This document shows positions 1 through 11,208 of a DNA stretch of 64,000 nt, one piece after another. The notes beneath the pieces were generated by a model that was not told the origin of the DNA, made no database searches, and saw only the letters and a program-made list of their open reading frames with translations. Location: the NCBI GenBank assembly GCA_039545295.1, contig BCIK01000002.1:1388108-1452107 (forward strand), written 5' to 3'. How positions within the stretch are numbered: the first letter of the stretch is position 1; the number at the start of each line of letters is the position of its first letter. Source of the stretch: Udeniomyces pyricola. Taxonomy: Eukaryota > Basidiomycota > Tremellomycetes > Cystofilobasidiales > Mrakiaceae. The position numbers and the translations under genes are program-made.

Positions 1-392
1 ATGATTTCTTCATCCAGGCTCTTTGGAGGCTCGTCCGCCGCTGCTCCCGTTGCCGACCTTCCTCCCCCCGCTCAGTACGCTGCCGCTCAGGAGGTTTCCC
101 AGTCCCAGGGTGCTTCGTGCTCGATCCAGGCCAAGGACTTTGTCACCTGCTTGGAGAAGGCTGACATGCCTTCGTGCGCGTACTACCTCGGTTCGTTTCG
201 CCCATCTTTTCTCGTTTCTCTCATCGGAGGGAGGGGGGGGGGAGGTTTCTCCCAAGTATTTTCGTACAGCCTGAGTCTGAGCTCTGCAGCCATACTGACG
301 ATGTCTTTGGGGTCTTTTCCTCTTTTTCCTTTATTCATTTTGATAATTTAGACGCCCTCAAAGCTTGCCAGGCCGCCGCTGCTCCTTACTAG
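1..392 (+). CDS. MIX17: CHCH twin-CX9C mitochondrial protein, Mix17/CHCHD2 type (5' end outside window)
   Basis: Exons 1-190 and 352-392; the intron runs 191-351 with a GTTCGT donor and TTTAG acceptor. The C-terminus carries two helices of the form C-x9-C: CSIQAKDFVTC and, made across the splice, CAYYLDALKAC. That is the Mia40-oxidised coiled-coil-helix fold of intermembrane-space proteins. The preceding ISSSRLFGGSSAAAP resembles the glycine/alanine segment before the CHCH domain in the Mix17/CHCHD2/CHCHD10 family, a family tied to mitochondrial respiration and cristae. The ATG at position 1 is probably an internal Met, because the family has an extra N-terminal targeting segment, so the true start lies left of the window. 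Family fit is good from the cysteine spacing; the exact paralogue is less certain. Confidence 0.8.
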
Positions 393-1916
393 ACACAGCA
401 GGAAGCTCTTTCCATCCTATTATAGCACAGCCGTTTTGTTTTTCTTCTTCCCCATAATCATATGAGTCATGCATTGTATTGTGGGTCGGCCGGGAGACTC
501 GCGTCCATCATCCATGGCTCAACGCGAGTTGATTCAATAAAAATAATAAAAATAATGAAAATCAAGAAAGATCAAAGGCGCCTGCTGGTACGTGAATGAC
601 ATGAAGTTGATCAAAGCACGAGCACAATCGAATAGGGCCTTGACTACATCGGCCTTCGGCCGCCGCCCTCATATGAAACGAGCAGAAAACGCAAAGAGGA
701 AGCCCAGCCGACATGGACAAGAGACCTAGTGTGCATTCAATCGACCGGTCGGTCTGAATTATTCGATAACGAACAGAAGAAGGAAAAAAAAAACGTATGA
801 AGAGACAGAGAAAAACCCAAACCCAAATAAAAACAAAAACAAAAACATTTTAATGAAGAGAGACCTGAATCAGTGGTGACCCAGCCACCCGACGAGAAGG
901 ATTGATTGACGGATTGACAGCTACATAAGACCAGTTACGTAAAGAAGGATCGATACTGCTAGCAACCAGAAGATAAATATGCTGATGAGGATGGAATTGA
1001 GAAGCAGAGAGAGACGACGGTCGGCAGGTCAGTGTTGTGAGATATACTACTATAACTACTAGTGCGAAGCGACGAAGACTGTATGCGAAGTGAGAAACCG
1101 TACTGGAAGTATGATGGGATGAAGATGGTCGATGAACTACTACTCATGCGTACTAGACGGCGATTCGAAAAGGTTGGGGAGAAGATCAAGAGAGGAGAGG
1201 AAACGAAGATGGGGAGAAGAGAAAACGAAAGACGAAAACAAAAAACAAAAAAAAGACGAGGAGAAACATAGAAATGAAGAGAAGATAGCAAGATCATTCA
1301 GGTTTCCAGACCTGTAGCTTGTGGGGCTATCGTCATGAAACGGAGGATATCGGGTTCGACCACGCGCGCAGCGGCGAGCGGTAAAAACTAAACCAAAGAG
1401 GAGTACTGCATCATGGCTTGCACGAGCTTTGTGTCGACGGCGTTGTGGGATCGTTTGATGGATATAGGGTTTCGTGAGGGAGAGCAAGAAGAGGAGACGG
1501 GAGTTAGGTGATCACGAGGGTCATGACGACAACCGATGACGAATAGATGCAGACATAGTGAGATAAGTAGACGGAAATTCAGCGAGGAGAGAGATGTATG
1601 CGATCATAAAAAGAGAGAATAGGAAAGGTCGGAGGTCCGAAAGAGAGGAGAGATGAGTTGGGTGGACGAGTGCCAAAAACGGGAGGACGGGAGGGAAGAC
1701 AAGGAAACTGAGGCTGATTGGGAGGTCGTGACGGAGAGCTGTATGCATGGCTGGAAAAGAGGAGCGACGAGAAAGTTGTCAGAAATGAGTTTATGAAGGG
1801 GCAGCTTGTGGAATATGCAGGCTGGAACACGTGAACTCACAGTTTTGTAATATAATGGGCCAGATGTTCAAAAAGAAGTGCCTCAATCAATGAGACTCAA
1901 ATGCTTTCTCGTTCGC
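393..1916. other. Intergenic, no gene seen
   Basis: This stretch separates the CX9C gene from the convergent Ser/Pro-rich gene. It is purine-rich on the plus strand (for example A-rich runs near 785-850 and GA-rich sequence near 1180-1280). The open frames here are short, compositionally biased and lack family motifs. I see no RNA gene. It probably contains the 3' UTRs of both neighbours. Confidence 0.6.
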
Positions 1917-3374
1917 TTACATCATCCCCATCAACCCAAGCCCAACAACGGTTGCAGTGTCGGCTTGGCTGAACCCGACTGATGACATTCCCTTGCTTGT
2001 ATCGTCGCATTCATCTGTCCAAGAGATGCTGGTCTCTTCATATAGGGACTGGCGGGACGAAACCGGATCAAGGACGGCGGAGCAGGGATTTATGGGCATC
2101 ACTTGATGTTGGCGTGGACGATCTTGAGGGTGTTCACCGCTATTGATGCCGTCCACCTCGGATGTGGCGTCCGTGGTTGAGCAGGAACAAGAGGTGGAAG
2201 ATTGAGCGTCGTCATTCGCTTGACGCTTCGAGTGGTCAGATAGTTTCGTCGCCAGTTCGAAAGAATCGAGTGCAGGCAAGTGGGTTGGCTTCGTCTCCGC
2301 ATATTCGTCTTTCGTGTCCTTGAGCTCGCGTAAGAGATCGTACGGGGGCGGTGAGCCGGGATGATACTGGCAAGTTGCCTGGTGGATGTTCGATCGATGC
2401 AAAGGGAAGACGGGCAAGACAGGGGAGATGGGCGTGCCGGGCGTAGATGAGTAGATTGAAGACGGGGGCCTTGACTCTTCCTGGCGAATGGGAGTGGAGA
2501 AACCCATTGTCGGAGAAACGCTTTCGAATCTCGCAACGGCTGTGTTGGCAATAGTTTCTCCCTCTTGGAGAGTGAATGAAGGCATTCGAGCCCGGGTTGG
2601 TAATCTAGCGCCGGGCCTGACTGGGAACGAACTCGGAGGTGATCGAGCTCGGAGGTTGTGATGAGAGAACGGTTTGGCATCCATGTCGAGTGCGAGTTCA
2701 GGTGGAATCACGGGATATCTCTCTTCGTTGACGAAAGATGCGAGTGCGAGCGGGAGGGATTGGCTGGATGCCACGGATGTACCGTCGAAAGAGCGAGCCG
2801 TTGAATGGTCGGCTGTAAGGATACTAGAAGGAATGAAAGCGAGCGTGGCATCGTTGACTGTTCCTCGCCCAAAGTAACTGTTACCAAGCGATGAGGATGC
2901 CGAAGGGCGAAGGGTATAGCGGCTTCGCTCTGACATACAAGGGGGAGAGCGGGAGCTGTACGTCGTCGTGAATGGCTCGGATCGATGACGGCCGAGATTA
3001 GGCGAACACTGAGGACTTCTTGATGGCATACTGGCATTGTCGAGCCTGTTTTGAGGGCTCGAAAGGGAGAGTTGCTTGGTTTTTGAAGGGCTCAGGGCCC
3101 CAACGCTCAGCGACGATCTCTTCCCGCCTGCATGGTTGCCGTTGATGGCTCGCTCTCGCTCGCGGTGTTGGTTAAAAGTGGCCAAGTTTTGACTCGGCAG
3201 AGGCGGATTTGTTTCGTCAGGGACGCCGGGAAGTCGGAGGGAGGGAGGCGTTGGACACGATGTGAGGAGAGCAGCCACAGTCAGTCGGTCAGCCGATTTT
3301 GGAATGCGAGGACAGAAATGGTCCAGCTGGACCGCCCTGGAGGATGCAGAAGGGGAAACAGGCGAGGATGGCAT
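1917..3374 (-). CDS. Ser/Pro-rich protein of unknown function
   Basis: Single-exon open frame of 485 codons if started at the ATG at 3374 (MPSSPVSPSASS). The frame is open further upstream to 3809, but that part is compositionally different and reads like 5' UTR. The protein is rich in Ser, Pro, Thr and Arg, with many SP and SPP sites (SPSKTK, RSPPCM, STPGTPISP), which suggests a disordered phospho-regulated protein. No catalytic or DNA-binding motif, signal peptide or membrane segment is visible. Later parts are more mixed (SLYEETSISWTDECDD), and the tail is hydrophobic (VVGLGLMGMM). I do not recognise a family. It is divergent from the mL41 gene. A coding call is supported by frame length and low stop density only. 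Confidence 0.55.
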   Translation of the reverse strand: MPSSPVSPSASSRAVQLDHFCPRIPKSADRLTVAALLTSCPTPPSLRLPGVPDETNPPLPSQNLATFNQHRERERAINGNHAGGKRSSLSVGALSPSKTKQLSLSSPQNRLDNASMPSRSPQCSPNLGRHRSEPFTTTYSSRSPPCMSERSRYTLRPSASSSLGNSYFGRGTVNDATLAFIPSSILTADHSTARSFDGTSVASSQSLPLALASFVNEERYPVIPPELALDMDAKPFSHHNLRARSPPSSFPVRPGARLPTRARMPSFTLQEGETIANTAVARFESVSPTMGFSTPIRQEESRPPSSIYSSTPGTPISPVLPVFPLHRSNIHQATCQYHPGSPPPYDLLRELKDTKDEYAETKPTHLPALDSFELATKLSDHSKRQANDDAQSSTSCSCSTTDATSEVDGINSGEHPQDRPRQHQVMPINPCSAVLDPVSSRQSLYEETSISWTDECDDTSKGMSSVGFSQADTATVVGLGLMGMM

Positions 3375-4785
3375 TGGACCTGGCCAGGCTCGTGAAGGTG
3401 ATGGAGCGGCAAGGAGGCGTAAGATGTATAAACAAAGGAAAGGATGCCGGATGAGATGAGCTCTGTAGTCAGATAACAGTAGGCACGAGCAGATGTCCAA
3501 TCGGGAAGATGATGGAATGGATGGAAAGGGATAGGAAGACGGAGAAGAAGAAAAGATGAAATCCAGTACAGACAAACAATCAATATGTCTGCAGTCGTTA
3601 CAGGGTGCGATCTTCAGCTTGTAGCAAATCAAGGGATAGATTCTGGACCCCATCAGGGGTAGATGGATTGAAAGACCGGCCCACGGATGGATATTCAAAC
3701 GAAGAAGGATGTTCATCGGTTGGGATTCAAACGCAGACGCTTGGATCTGGGAAGCTCCCTTCGGTTCGAACAGGGCCACCATTCCAGAGCTTAGGTCTCC
3801 GTGTGTCATAGATGAAGGTGCGCAAGATCAAAGATTTGATTAGCAAACCTTCAGAATATTCGGTAGCGAGACCCGAGCTAACGCAATGGTTATATTACAC
3901 ACTGAATCTTGCGCAAGGTATATCAAGACGCCATCAAGCTTGAGACCTTGGACTGATAGGCTTTAAGAACAGTCAGATCGAGAAGCTTCTGGGACGGAAA
4001 CCCACGACGGGTTCAAACCTGAAAGAAAAGGAACGAAGCAGCAGTACGTACTCGTAGCATCATGAGCTGGATCTCTGCCATATTGTCACATGCGTGGCCG
4101 GTCGAGCTGTCAACATGTCAACATTGATCAGAGCCTGGGTCGATCTATCTGGTCATTCTCGACTCTGGACTCGAGTCGACGGAGATCAACAAAGCTCAGT
4201 AATAAGGTAGTGCAGATATAGGGACATGCATGATGGGCAAACTTATAACTTAAAAAAATATATATCCGAAGGCCTCGAACGCAGAGCAGTGCATGTGGGA
4301 GGTACTATTCCGTTATCGTGTCTGGATGCTTTTGATGAAGTACGATGCAGAGTGGAAAGGGGTTTGGGATATGAACCGGTGAATAGCGCGATGAAGAGAT
4401 GGAGACGCGACATCATATATGGATAAGACGTACGCGTATATATGAATGCGAAGGGATCCAGGGTGAGTTCTATCGGTCTTGAGGCCATGTAAAAGAATGG
4501 ACATATTGGCGCAAGAAATCTCGATCTGATGAGCCCCTATATAATACACAATATATGATATATAATTTCTAATCTTGTCATGATTGTCTGTACGCACTAC
4601 GAACGTGTTAACGTGCGTCTGGACGATCTGGACAGCTCCCTGTGGGATAGTTAGTAGTCTAGCAGCTGCAGTCACTGCATCGACTCCTTGCACTATCGAC
4701 TACCACCACCATCATCATCACCCAACTTACACCCCCTTACCCATCCTCCCATTCCACTCCATCGGACAACCATCTCCCCCTGACC
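3375..4785. other. Divergent intergenic region between the Ser/Pro-rich gene and mL41
   Basis: No gene is supported. The stretch should hold the 5' UTR of the minus-strand gene (possibly to about 3810), AT-rich stretches around 4245-4265 and 4540-4570, and the promoter of the mL41 gene. A CAC/CAT-rich leader at about 4700-4785 precedes the mL41 ATG. No clear TATA box was identified. Confidence 0.5.
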
Positions 4786-5848
4786 ATGCGACCTACTCTT
4801 TCTTTACTGGCCAAAGCCAACCGGTTTCCCCTCAGCAGCAAGCGTGCAAACAAGGACTTCTACAAGGGTTCGTTCCGTCCAGCTTGGCGCTCCTTGCTCC
4901 TCATGATGCCTCTCTACTTTCGTTCATCCCATCAGCCACTCGAGATACCTTCTTTGGCGAATCCTTCACAAGAGACCGCGAGTGCTGACCATATTGCTAC
5001 GTTCTTCACTTTTTGCTACGCAATCATCCATCCTTGGATCGACCTGCCCCTGCCCTTTGGCCTTACCCCTTCCGCTCTCATACGCTTTATCCTTGTCATG
5101 ATTCCATCCTGTCATCTCTCTCGACATGTCTCTATCATCTTGGTCATCCTCCGAACACGCTCAACCAATCATCGTCAACTGTGACGCGCGTAAACTCCGC
5201 CCCTGCCGCTCACCGTTTCGTCTATGCGCTCTCCGTTCCGCTTCGTTCCCTCCCTGGTTCACCGTGCCCCGTTCACCCGCCCTCCACACTTGTAGGAACC
5301 GGAGCCGCCAACCTCAAGGGTGTGGGGTACCGTACTGGAGCTATGGGCAAGCATGGCCCCAAGCGCTACATCATTGACAACACGAAAGTGCGAATTTACA
5401 TGAGCCCTGGGTTTGCCGATGGAGGCGAGTCGTCGTCGTTCCTCTGCAGCCATGTGAGTTTCGCTTCCCTCTCTCTGTTCTTCCTGCTATTGTGGTCTTG
5501 AAGACTCTTGGGAAGCTTCCGTAGGAAGTCTTGACTCTACATCAGGCCTGTTGGAGTTGACGCGTGGCAGAGTTGATGAACCAGGCGGCGTCCGGGGTCG
5601 CGTGACGGGATACTCCACATAAGCTTTCCGGTCTCGACCTGCGACGGGAGTCCTTTGACGCAGTCGCTTTGTAATCAGTCGATATTCACTGCAGGATACT
5701 GACTTACTGGACTCTGTCTCTTACCTTCCTCATCCTCGTGTGCGCACACGTCCCCTTCTTCCCGTAGCTCAAGCCCTTTGTCTCGTCCACCGTCCCAGCA
5801 CCCCGTAACTCTTCATCATCTCTTCCGCACAGTTCGACGTCTTCGTGA
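4786..5848 (+). CDS. MRPL27: Mitochondrial large-subunit ribosomal protein mL41 (MRP-L27 family)
   Basis: Three exons: 4786-4867, 5296-5453, 5768-5848; 106 residues. Exon 1 encodes an Arg/Lys-rich presequence-like start, then RANKDFYKG. Exon 2 gives RTGAMGKHG and YIIDNTKVRIYMSPGF, and exon 3 gives LKPFVSS. These match the mL41 pattern, in which a (G)NK(D/N)(F/Y)YKG box is followed by RTG, H/G-rich and (V/I)ID-x-x-KVR-x-Y-(V/M)-x-P blocks and ends in LKPFVS. It acts in the large subunit of the mitochondrial ribosome. Length is close to fungal relatives. Introns are 428 and 314 nt, with GTTCGT and GTGAGT donors. An alternative splice inside exon 3 (GTAACT at about 5804) would change only the extreme C-terminus. 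Confidence 0.85.
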
Positions 5849-6711
5849 ACCGAAGCGAACTAAATCAAATGGAAAGAGACTGCATATACCATGGTTACTA
5901 CGATACAACGAAAGCACATTCATGTTTCAGATTGGAGGGCGTTTTGCGGACGGATGAGGAAAGGGTTCTAACTCGGTTACTTTGTAAACCGAACTCGAAC
6001 AGAGACATGCCTTCTCTCCACTTACAGTCCCAGAGACGATTGCGAAATATCCAGGGACGCACAGGGGCAGCAGAAGGTAGGATCGAAAGTTGAACGCGTC
6101 ATGCCACCGCTGCGCTACGTATGTATACTGACTGTGTTGCGCATGTTGGGAGGAAATTGTAGCCTCTTCGTCTGTTGCGGTTGATGTGCGCATGATACTG
6201 TGCGTCACGTAATGGTTCTATATGAGCATGATGGGTGGAATTTATGAACTGAATGAAAATCGGCGGTTCTCTGCTTGGTTTGATCTGGGCGTGCTGGGCA
6301 GTCACTAGATTATTCACTACAGTCGTGCATGACGCGGTGTCTCATCCGTACTGCATCATGACTGGCCGATTTGAGGTGCGCTAAAAAAGAAGACGCATGA
6401 ACCAAATGTTGAGCTGGACTGTGGCGACTGTCGTTAGCACTTGTACGAAGAAGGTGCTCAATTGGGAGTATGTATATGGATGACCTTGCAAAGCTGAAAG
6501 AGAGGAAAGAAAAATAAAAAGGAAAATAAAAAGGAAAAAGAAGCAGGCGTCTGAAATCTCAGAGGGCCTACAACTTCTTCGTTCCCTCTCCTCATTCGTG
6601 TCCCCACGCGTCGTCCACTCCTTTCCTCTACGACACTTCGCCCCTCCATCGGTCGACTCGTTCACGTCCCTCCTCACTCCAGTCCATCTTTCCCTTACCT
6701 TCAACCCTATC
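5849..6711. other. Intergenic between mL41 and RLI1, no gene seen
   Basis: Contains the mL41 3' UTR and the RLI1 promoter and leader. The sequence just before the RLI1 ATG (about 6560-6711) is pyrimidine-rich, CCT/TCC on the plus strand, typical of fungal leaders. No family motif was found in the short open frames on either strand. Confidence 0.6.
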
Positions 6712-9700
6712 ATGTCCGACAAGCTCACCAGAATCGCCCTCGTCCAACCGGATCGATGCAAGCCTAAGAAGTGTCGTCAGGAGTGTAAAAAGTAAGGCCG
6801 CCTTCTGCTCTCGGTTCTCCCGCCCATCCCAAGTGCTAGTCTGCTCCACTAGCCCGTACTTTATGCTAGATATCGTATTACTTCCAATCCGGAAGGGCGA
6901 GTAGCGTAGGCAGTGCTTGGATATGCCATATCTTTCCGCAAAGTCAGACGACTGACTAGGTTTGATCCTCTTCCCCCTCTTCCTTTGTCCTTACTCGCTC
7001 TGCCCTCGTCTCGTGCGCGCTCTGTTTCGCCTGCAGGTCGTGCCCCGTCGTCAAGATGGGTAAGCTCTGTATCGAGGTCGGAGCCAAGGACAAGATTGCG
7101 TTTATCTCTGAGGACCTCTGTATCGGTTGCGGTATCTGCTCGCGAAAGTGAGTCCCCACCACTGCTCTGCTGTCTCAAGCTGGCTCGCTCCGCCTACGAG
7201 CGCCAGCCAACTGTCATCCCCGTTGTCTCCTTCGCCCTCTCTGACGCTTCCCTGCCTGTCGTCCGTTCTCCTCAGATGTCCCTTCGAAGCCATCACTATC
7301 ATCAACTTGCCCACCAACCTCGAGAGCCAAGTCACCCACCGATACACCGCTAACTCATTCAAGCTGCATCGACTGCCGACGCCTCGACCCGGTCAGGTCC
7401 TTGGTCTTGTCGGGACCAACGGTATCGGTAAGAGTACCGCCCTCAAGGTCCTTGCTGGAAAGCTCAAGCCGAACTTGGGTCGATACGATGTGAGTTTTCT
7501 TTTCGAGAGAGATATATGCGACATGTAACAACACTGGGTGCTCATTCAACCCCTTTCCTCCAACCGCGCGCTTGTCGTATTAGGACCCTCCTGATTGGAC
7601 GGACATTCTCAAGTACTTCCGAGGTTCGGAGCTCCAAAACTACTTCACCAAAGTCCTCGAGGACAACCTCAAGGCCCTCATCAAGCCTCAATATGTTGAC
7701 CACATCCCCCGAGCCATCAAGGGTGACCGCACTGTCTCGGACATGCTCGACGGAAAGAAGGAGCTCGACAACAAGGATTTCCTCGTTGCCAGCTTGGACT
7801 TGAAGGAGGTTTTGGACCGAAGTGTCGCCAAGCTCAGTGGTGGAGAGTTGCAGAGGTTCGCCATTGCTCTGTCGACAATTCAGGCAGCTGATGTGTGAGT
7901 CGACGTCTTTTCATTCCAGGTAGAGGGGTCTGTCGAGCCGTCGCATGCGTTGTCGTGCTGTCGCCACATCGGATCGTCCTTTCTACATCAAGAGGATGTA
8001 TGCGTTATTTACCTACGCTCACTATCCTTCTTTCATCTTGTATCCATTCTCAACTCCATTCAGCTACATGTTCGACGAGCCCTCATCCTACCTCGATGTT
8101 AAGCAGCGTCTTAACGCCGCTCGAGTCATCCGATCCGTCCTCACCCCTACGACCTACGTCATTGCCGTCGAGCACGATTTGTCCGTCCTTGACTACCTGT
8201 CCGATTACATTTGCGTCCTCTATGGAAAACCCTCGGCGTACGGTGTCGTTACCATGCCTTTCTCGGTTCGAGAAGGTTCGTCCAGCTTTACTGTTGTGCC
8301 CATCGTTTCGTGCCGTGAACTTCTTCTATNCCCCCGCCATTGAATTAACCCGTTCTCTGTTTATCTCTGGCTCATCCCAGGTATCAACATCTTCCTCGAT
8401 GGTATGATTCCAACCGAGAACCTCCGATTCCGAGAGGAGTCCCTCACTTTCAAGATCGCGGAGACCGCCGACGATATCAACTACTCCAAGACGCGAAAGT
8501 TCTCTTACCCTTCCATGACCAAGACCATGGGCAACGGTGGATTCAAGCTCAACGTCAAGGCCGGAAAGTTCACGGACTCGGAGATCATCGTCATGTTGGG
8601 AGAGAACGGAACCGGCAAGACCACCTTGGTCAAGCTTTTGGCAGGCAAGGAGATTCCCGATGACATCTCGCAGGAGCAGAAGTTGAAGGTTTCCATGAAG
8701 CCGCAGATGCTGTCGCCGTGCGTCTTGTTCCTCATTTGTCGTCTTGGGATCGAGCGAGGGCGAAGAATGGATTGAACGCGAAGGGAAATGTTGGATTCGA
8801 GTTAGCGCAACTGAATCACTGACCCTTCTTTGTGACCCCTTTTCGCTTCTGCCCTCCAGGAAGTTCGAAGGTACCGTCCGAATGCTCATGATCAAGCGAA
8901 TCAAGGGAGCCTTGTATGTTGCTCAAGTCTCTCTCGGTTGTGTCTTTGTCATCTGGACCCTTCACTAACCTTCCTTGCCATCTTCTCCCTTCATCAGCAT
9001 GCTTCCCCAATTCCAGTCCGACGTCATCAAGCCCATGCAGATCGAGCAGATCATCGACCAGGACGTCAAGACCCTCTCCGGAGGAGAGCTTCAGCGAGTC
9101 GCTATCTGTCTCTGTCTCGGTGTGCCCGCTGAGATCTACCTCATCGATGAGCCGTCAGGTATGTTTTGAGCGACGAGTTTACATTTGTTTAATTCATCTC
9201 GGAGACGTCGGTCAAAACGCATTCTCGGTTCTGATTATGATTGCGTTGCCTCGACCACTTGATTCACAGCGTACCTCGATTCGGAACAGCGAATCATCGC
9301 CGCCAAGGTCATCAAGCGATTCATCCTGCACGCCAAGAAGACGGCCTTCATCGTCGAGCACGATTTCATCATGTCCACTTGTGCGTCCCAATCTCTTATA
9401 CGTTATCTTGGCTTTTGCGTACGTGTCCCAAGAAGGGCTCGTTTTGTTGACACGTCCTTCCTTGCTCGTTTCAATATCTCTCCGGCCGTTGTGGGGTGTG
9501 TTTTACAGACTTGGCCGATCGAGTCATTGTCTACGAGGGTCAGCCCTCCGTCGAGGCTACCGCCAACGAGTTAGTCTCATACCTTCTCCCTACTCTTGAG
9601 TTCCCCCCCAAGCTACCCATGTCTGGTGTGATTCGCCCTATCTATCAAATACCAAGTCACTCACCGCTCGCTTTTCTCTGTTCTTGTCCGATTGGGGTGT

Positions 9701-10163
9701 TGACGTTGTTGCTGTCGGTGATTGCTAGGCCTGAGACGCTCCTCCAGGGAATGAACAAGTTCTTGGCCTCGCTCGAGGTTACGTTCCGACGAGACCCGAC
9801 CAACTTCCGGTACGTTTTTCCTCCCCCCCCCCCCCACCCACCTACCTTCCTTTTCTCACGTCAACGTCACCGTCGTCAGTTTTTGGTCGACTGCCCACCT
9901 GACACTCTTTCGTTGTTTGACCTTTTTTCTTCTTTCTTTTTCCTCTCGATCAGACCTCGTATCAACAAGATGGATTCGCTCAAGGACAAGGAGCAGAAGT
10001 CCAAGAACCACTACTTGTACGCATTTCGTTTCCCCCATAGCAGGGCGTCCAGAATCAATCTAGTCAGATTTTAGCTAACTTTGACTCCTTGCTGTTGTAT
10101 CTTGTGTCCCTTTGAAACCCCCCTCCCTCCCCCTTCCCTCTTCCCAGCTTCCTTGGAGATTAG
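6712..10163 (+). CDS. RLI1: ABCE1/Rli1, ribosome-recycling Fe-S ABC ATPase
   Basis: Thirteen exons: 6712-6791, 7037-7147, 7276-7489, 7584-7894, 8064-8275, 8381-8717, 8860-8913, 8998-9158, 9270-9380, 9509-9569, 9729-9809, 9954-10016, 10148-10163; 603 residues, the normal ABCE1 size. The N-terminus starts [16 protein letters not shown] and carries two ferredoxin-like cysteine sets ending [16 protein letters not shown], ligands of two 4Fe-4S clusters. Nucleotide domain 1 has [31 protein letters not shown] and [15 protein letters not shown]. Domain 2 has [39 protein letters not shown] and VEHDFIM. Known role: it splits 80S ribosomes after termination and rescue with eRF1 or Dom34 and promotes re-initiation, in the cytosol. 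All catalytic motifs are intact. The N at 8330 lies in an intron. The final coding exon is only 16 nt. Confidence 0.97.
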
Positions 10164-11208
10164 ATCTAGGTTTCGTCTGCGGGATGCCGTTGGGACTGGA
10201 TGTAGAGTTGGGAATGGTTCAGGGTGTGGGCACGTGAGAAGGAGAAGGAGGGAGATAGAGAGGAGAGGGAGAGGGGTAACAAAACAAGACAAAACAACAC
10301 AACATAAAACGAAGGAAGGAACCTCAAGAAAAACAGAGAAGATTATCTCGACATTGCCTGACCGGTCGTCTTTCTTTTTCTTTTTCTCCTTTCTCTTCCC
10401 CCCCCCCCTTCCCCCCCCCTTTTTTCTTTCTTGTTCGTCTCCATCCTCTTTTGTTGTTTGGTATACATCATCACTTGTCTATGGTGTGAACTTAGAGCCG
10501 GCTGTGTTCGTCGTGGTGGAGGAGCCTTGATGGGGATGAATGGAAGGAGGAATGGAAGTCGGACGAAGTGGGCGGAAGGGTTCCTTTTCCTACTTTCGAT
10601 TGTGTCGTCGTTTTTTTTTTTTTTCTCTCTTCTTTTTTTTTTCTTCTTCCTCGGTCGTCTTTCTCTCTTTTTCTTCTTTTTCTTTTCTTTTCTTCTTTTA
10701 TCGCACTTGCATTTGATGCTATTTTTTTTTTCTCGTAAGCTGTCGATTATACTTCAGTGCCAGCTATAGACTACTAAATGATGTTGACCTGGGTGTGGTA
10801 CACATGCACTAGCTAGCTTGATCCATATCAAATGTGGCCTATAATCACGCGTCTGCACGGAGCGTATGAGAAGGTGTGGGATACAAGAGGGATATGATCC
10901 CTGGCATGTCCCTGGATTGTGGTGTTGGTTTATAATTTGGGTTGATGTTAGATGGGCGGATGAGATGTGAATTCATGATTGATGTTGTATTATATACTGT
11001 GTAGTTGCTGTGAGCGAACGCGTCGGACGCGCGCCAACTCTGCCTCATCAACCCAAGGGACCAGCTCTGCCGGTACGAAGTCCAAGGCAAACAGACGACG
11101 TGACAGAGCCGCTATCGATCCATTCACTCGTCCACCCATCCACCGCGCCATCACCCGCGACCCAACTTCCCTCACCCACCCACCCCCGCATACAACCCCC
11201 CCGACATC
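10164..11208. other. Intergenic between RLI1 and SEC62
   Basis: The first part is the RLI1 3' UTR, with C-rich and T-rich homopolymers at about 10395-10430 and 10610-10735. The second part is the SEC62 promoter and leader. No coding or RNA gene is supported. Confidence 0.6.

Noticed and set aside
4006..4024. GGTTCAAACCT resembling a tRNA T-loop
   Set aside because: T-stem bases do not pair and no cloverleaf can be built upstream.
5013..5501. 162-codon frame covering part of the mL41 gene
   Set aside because: Reads through the mL41 intron; only its 3' part is real exon 2.
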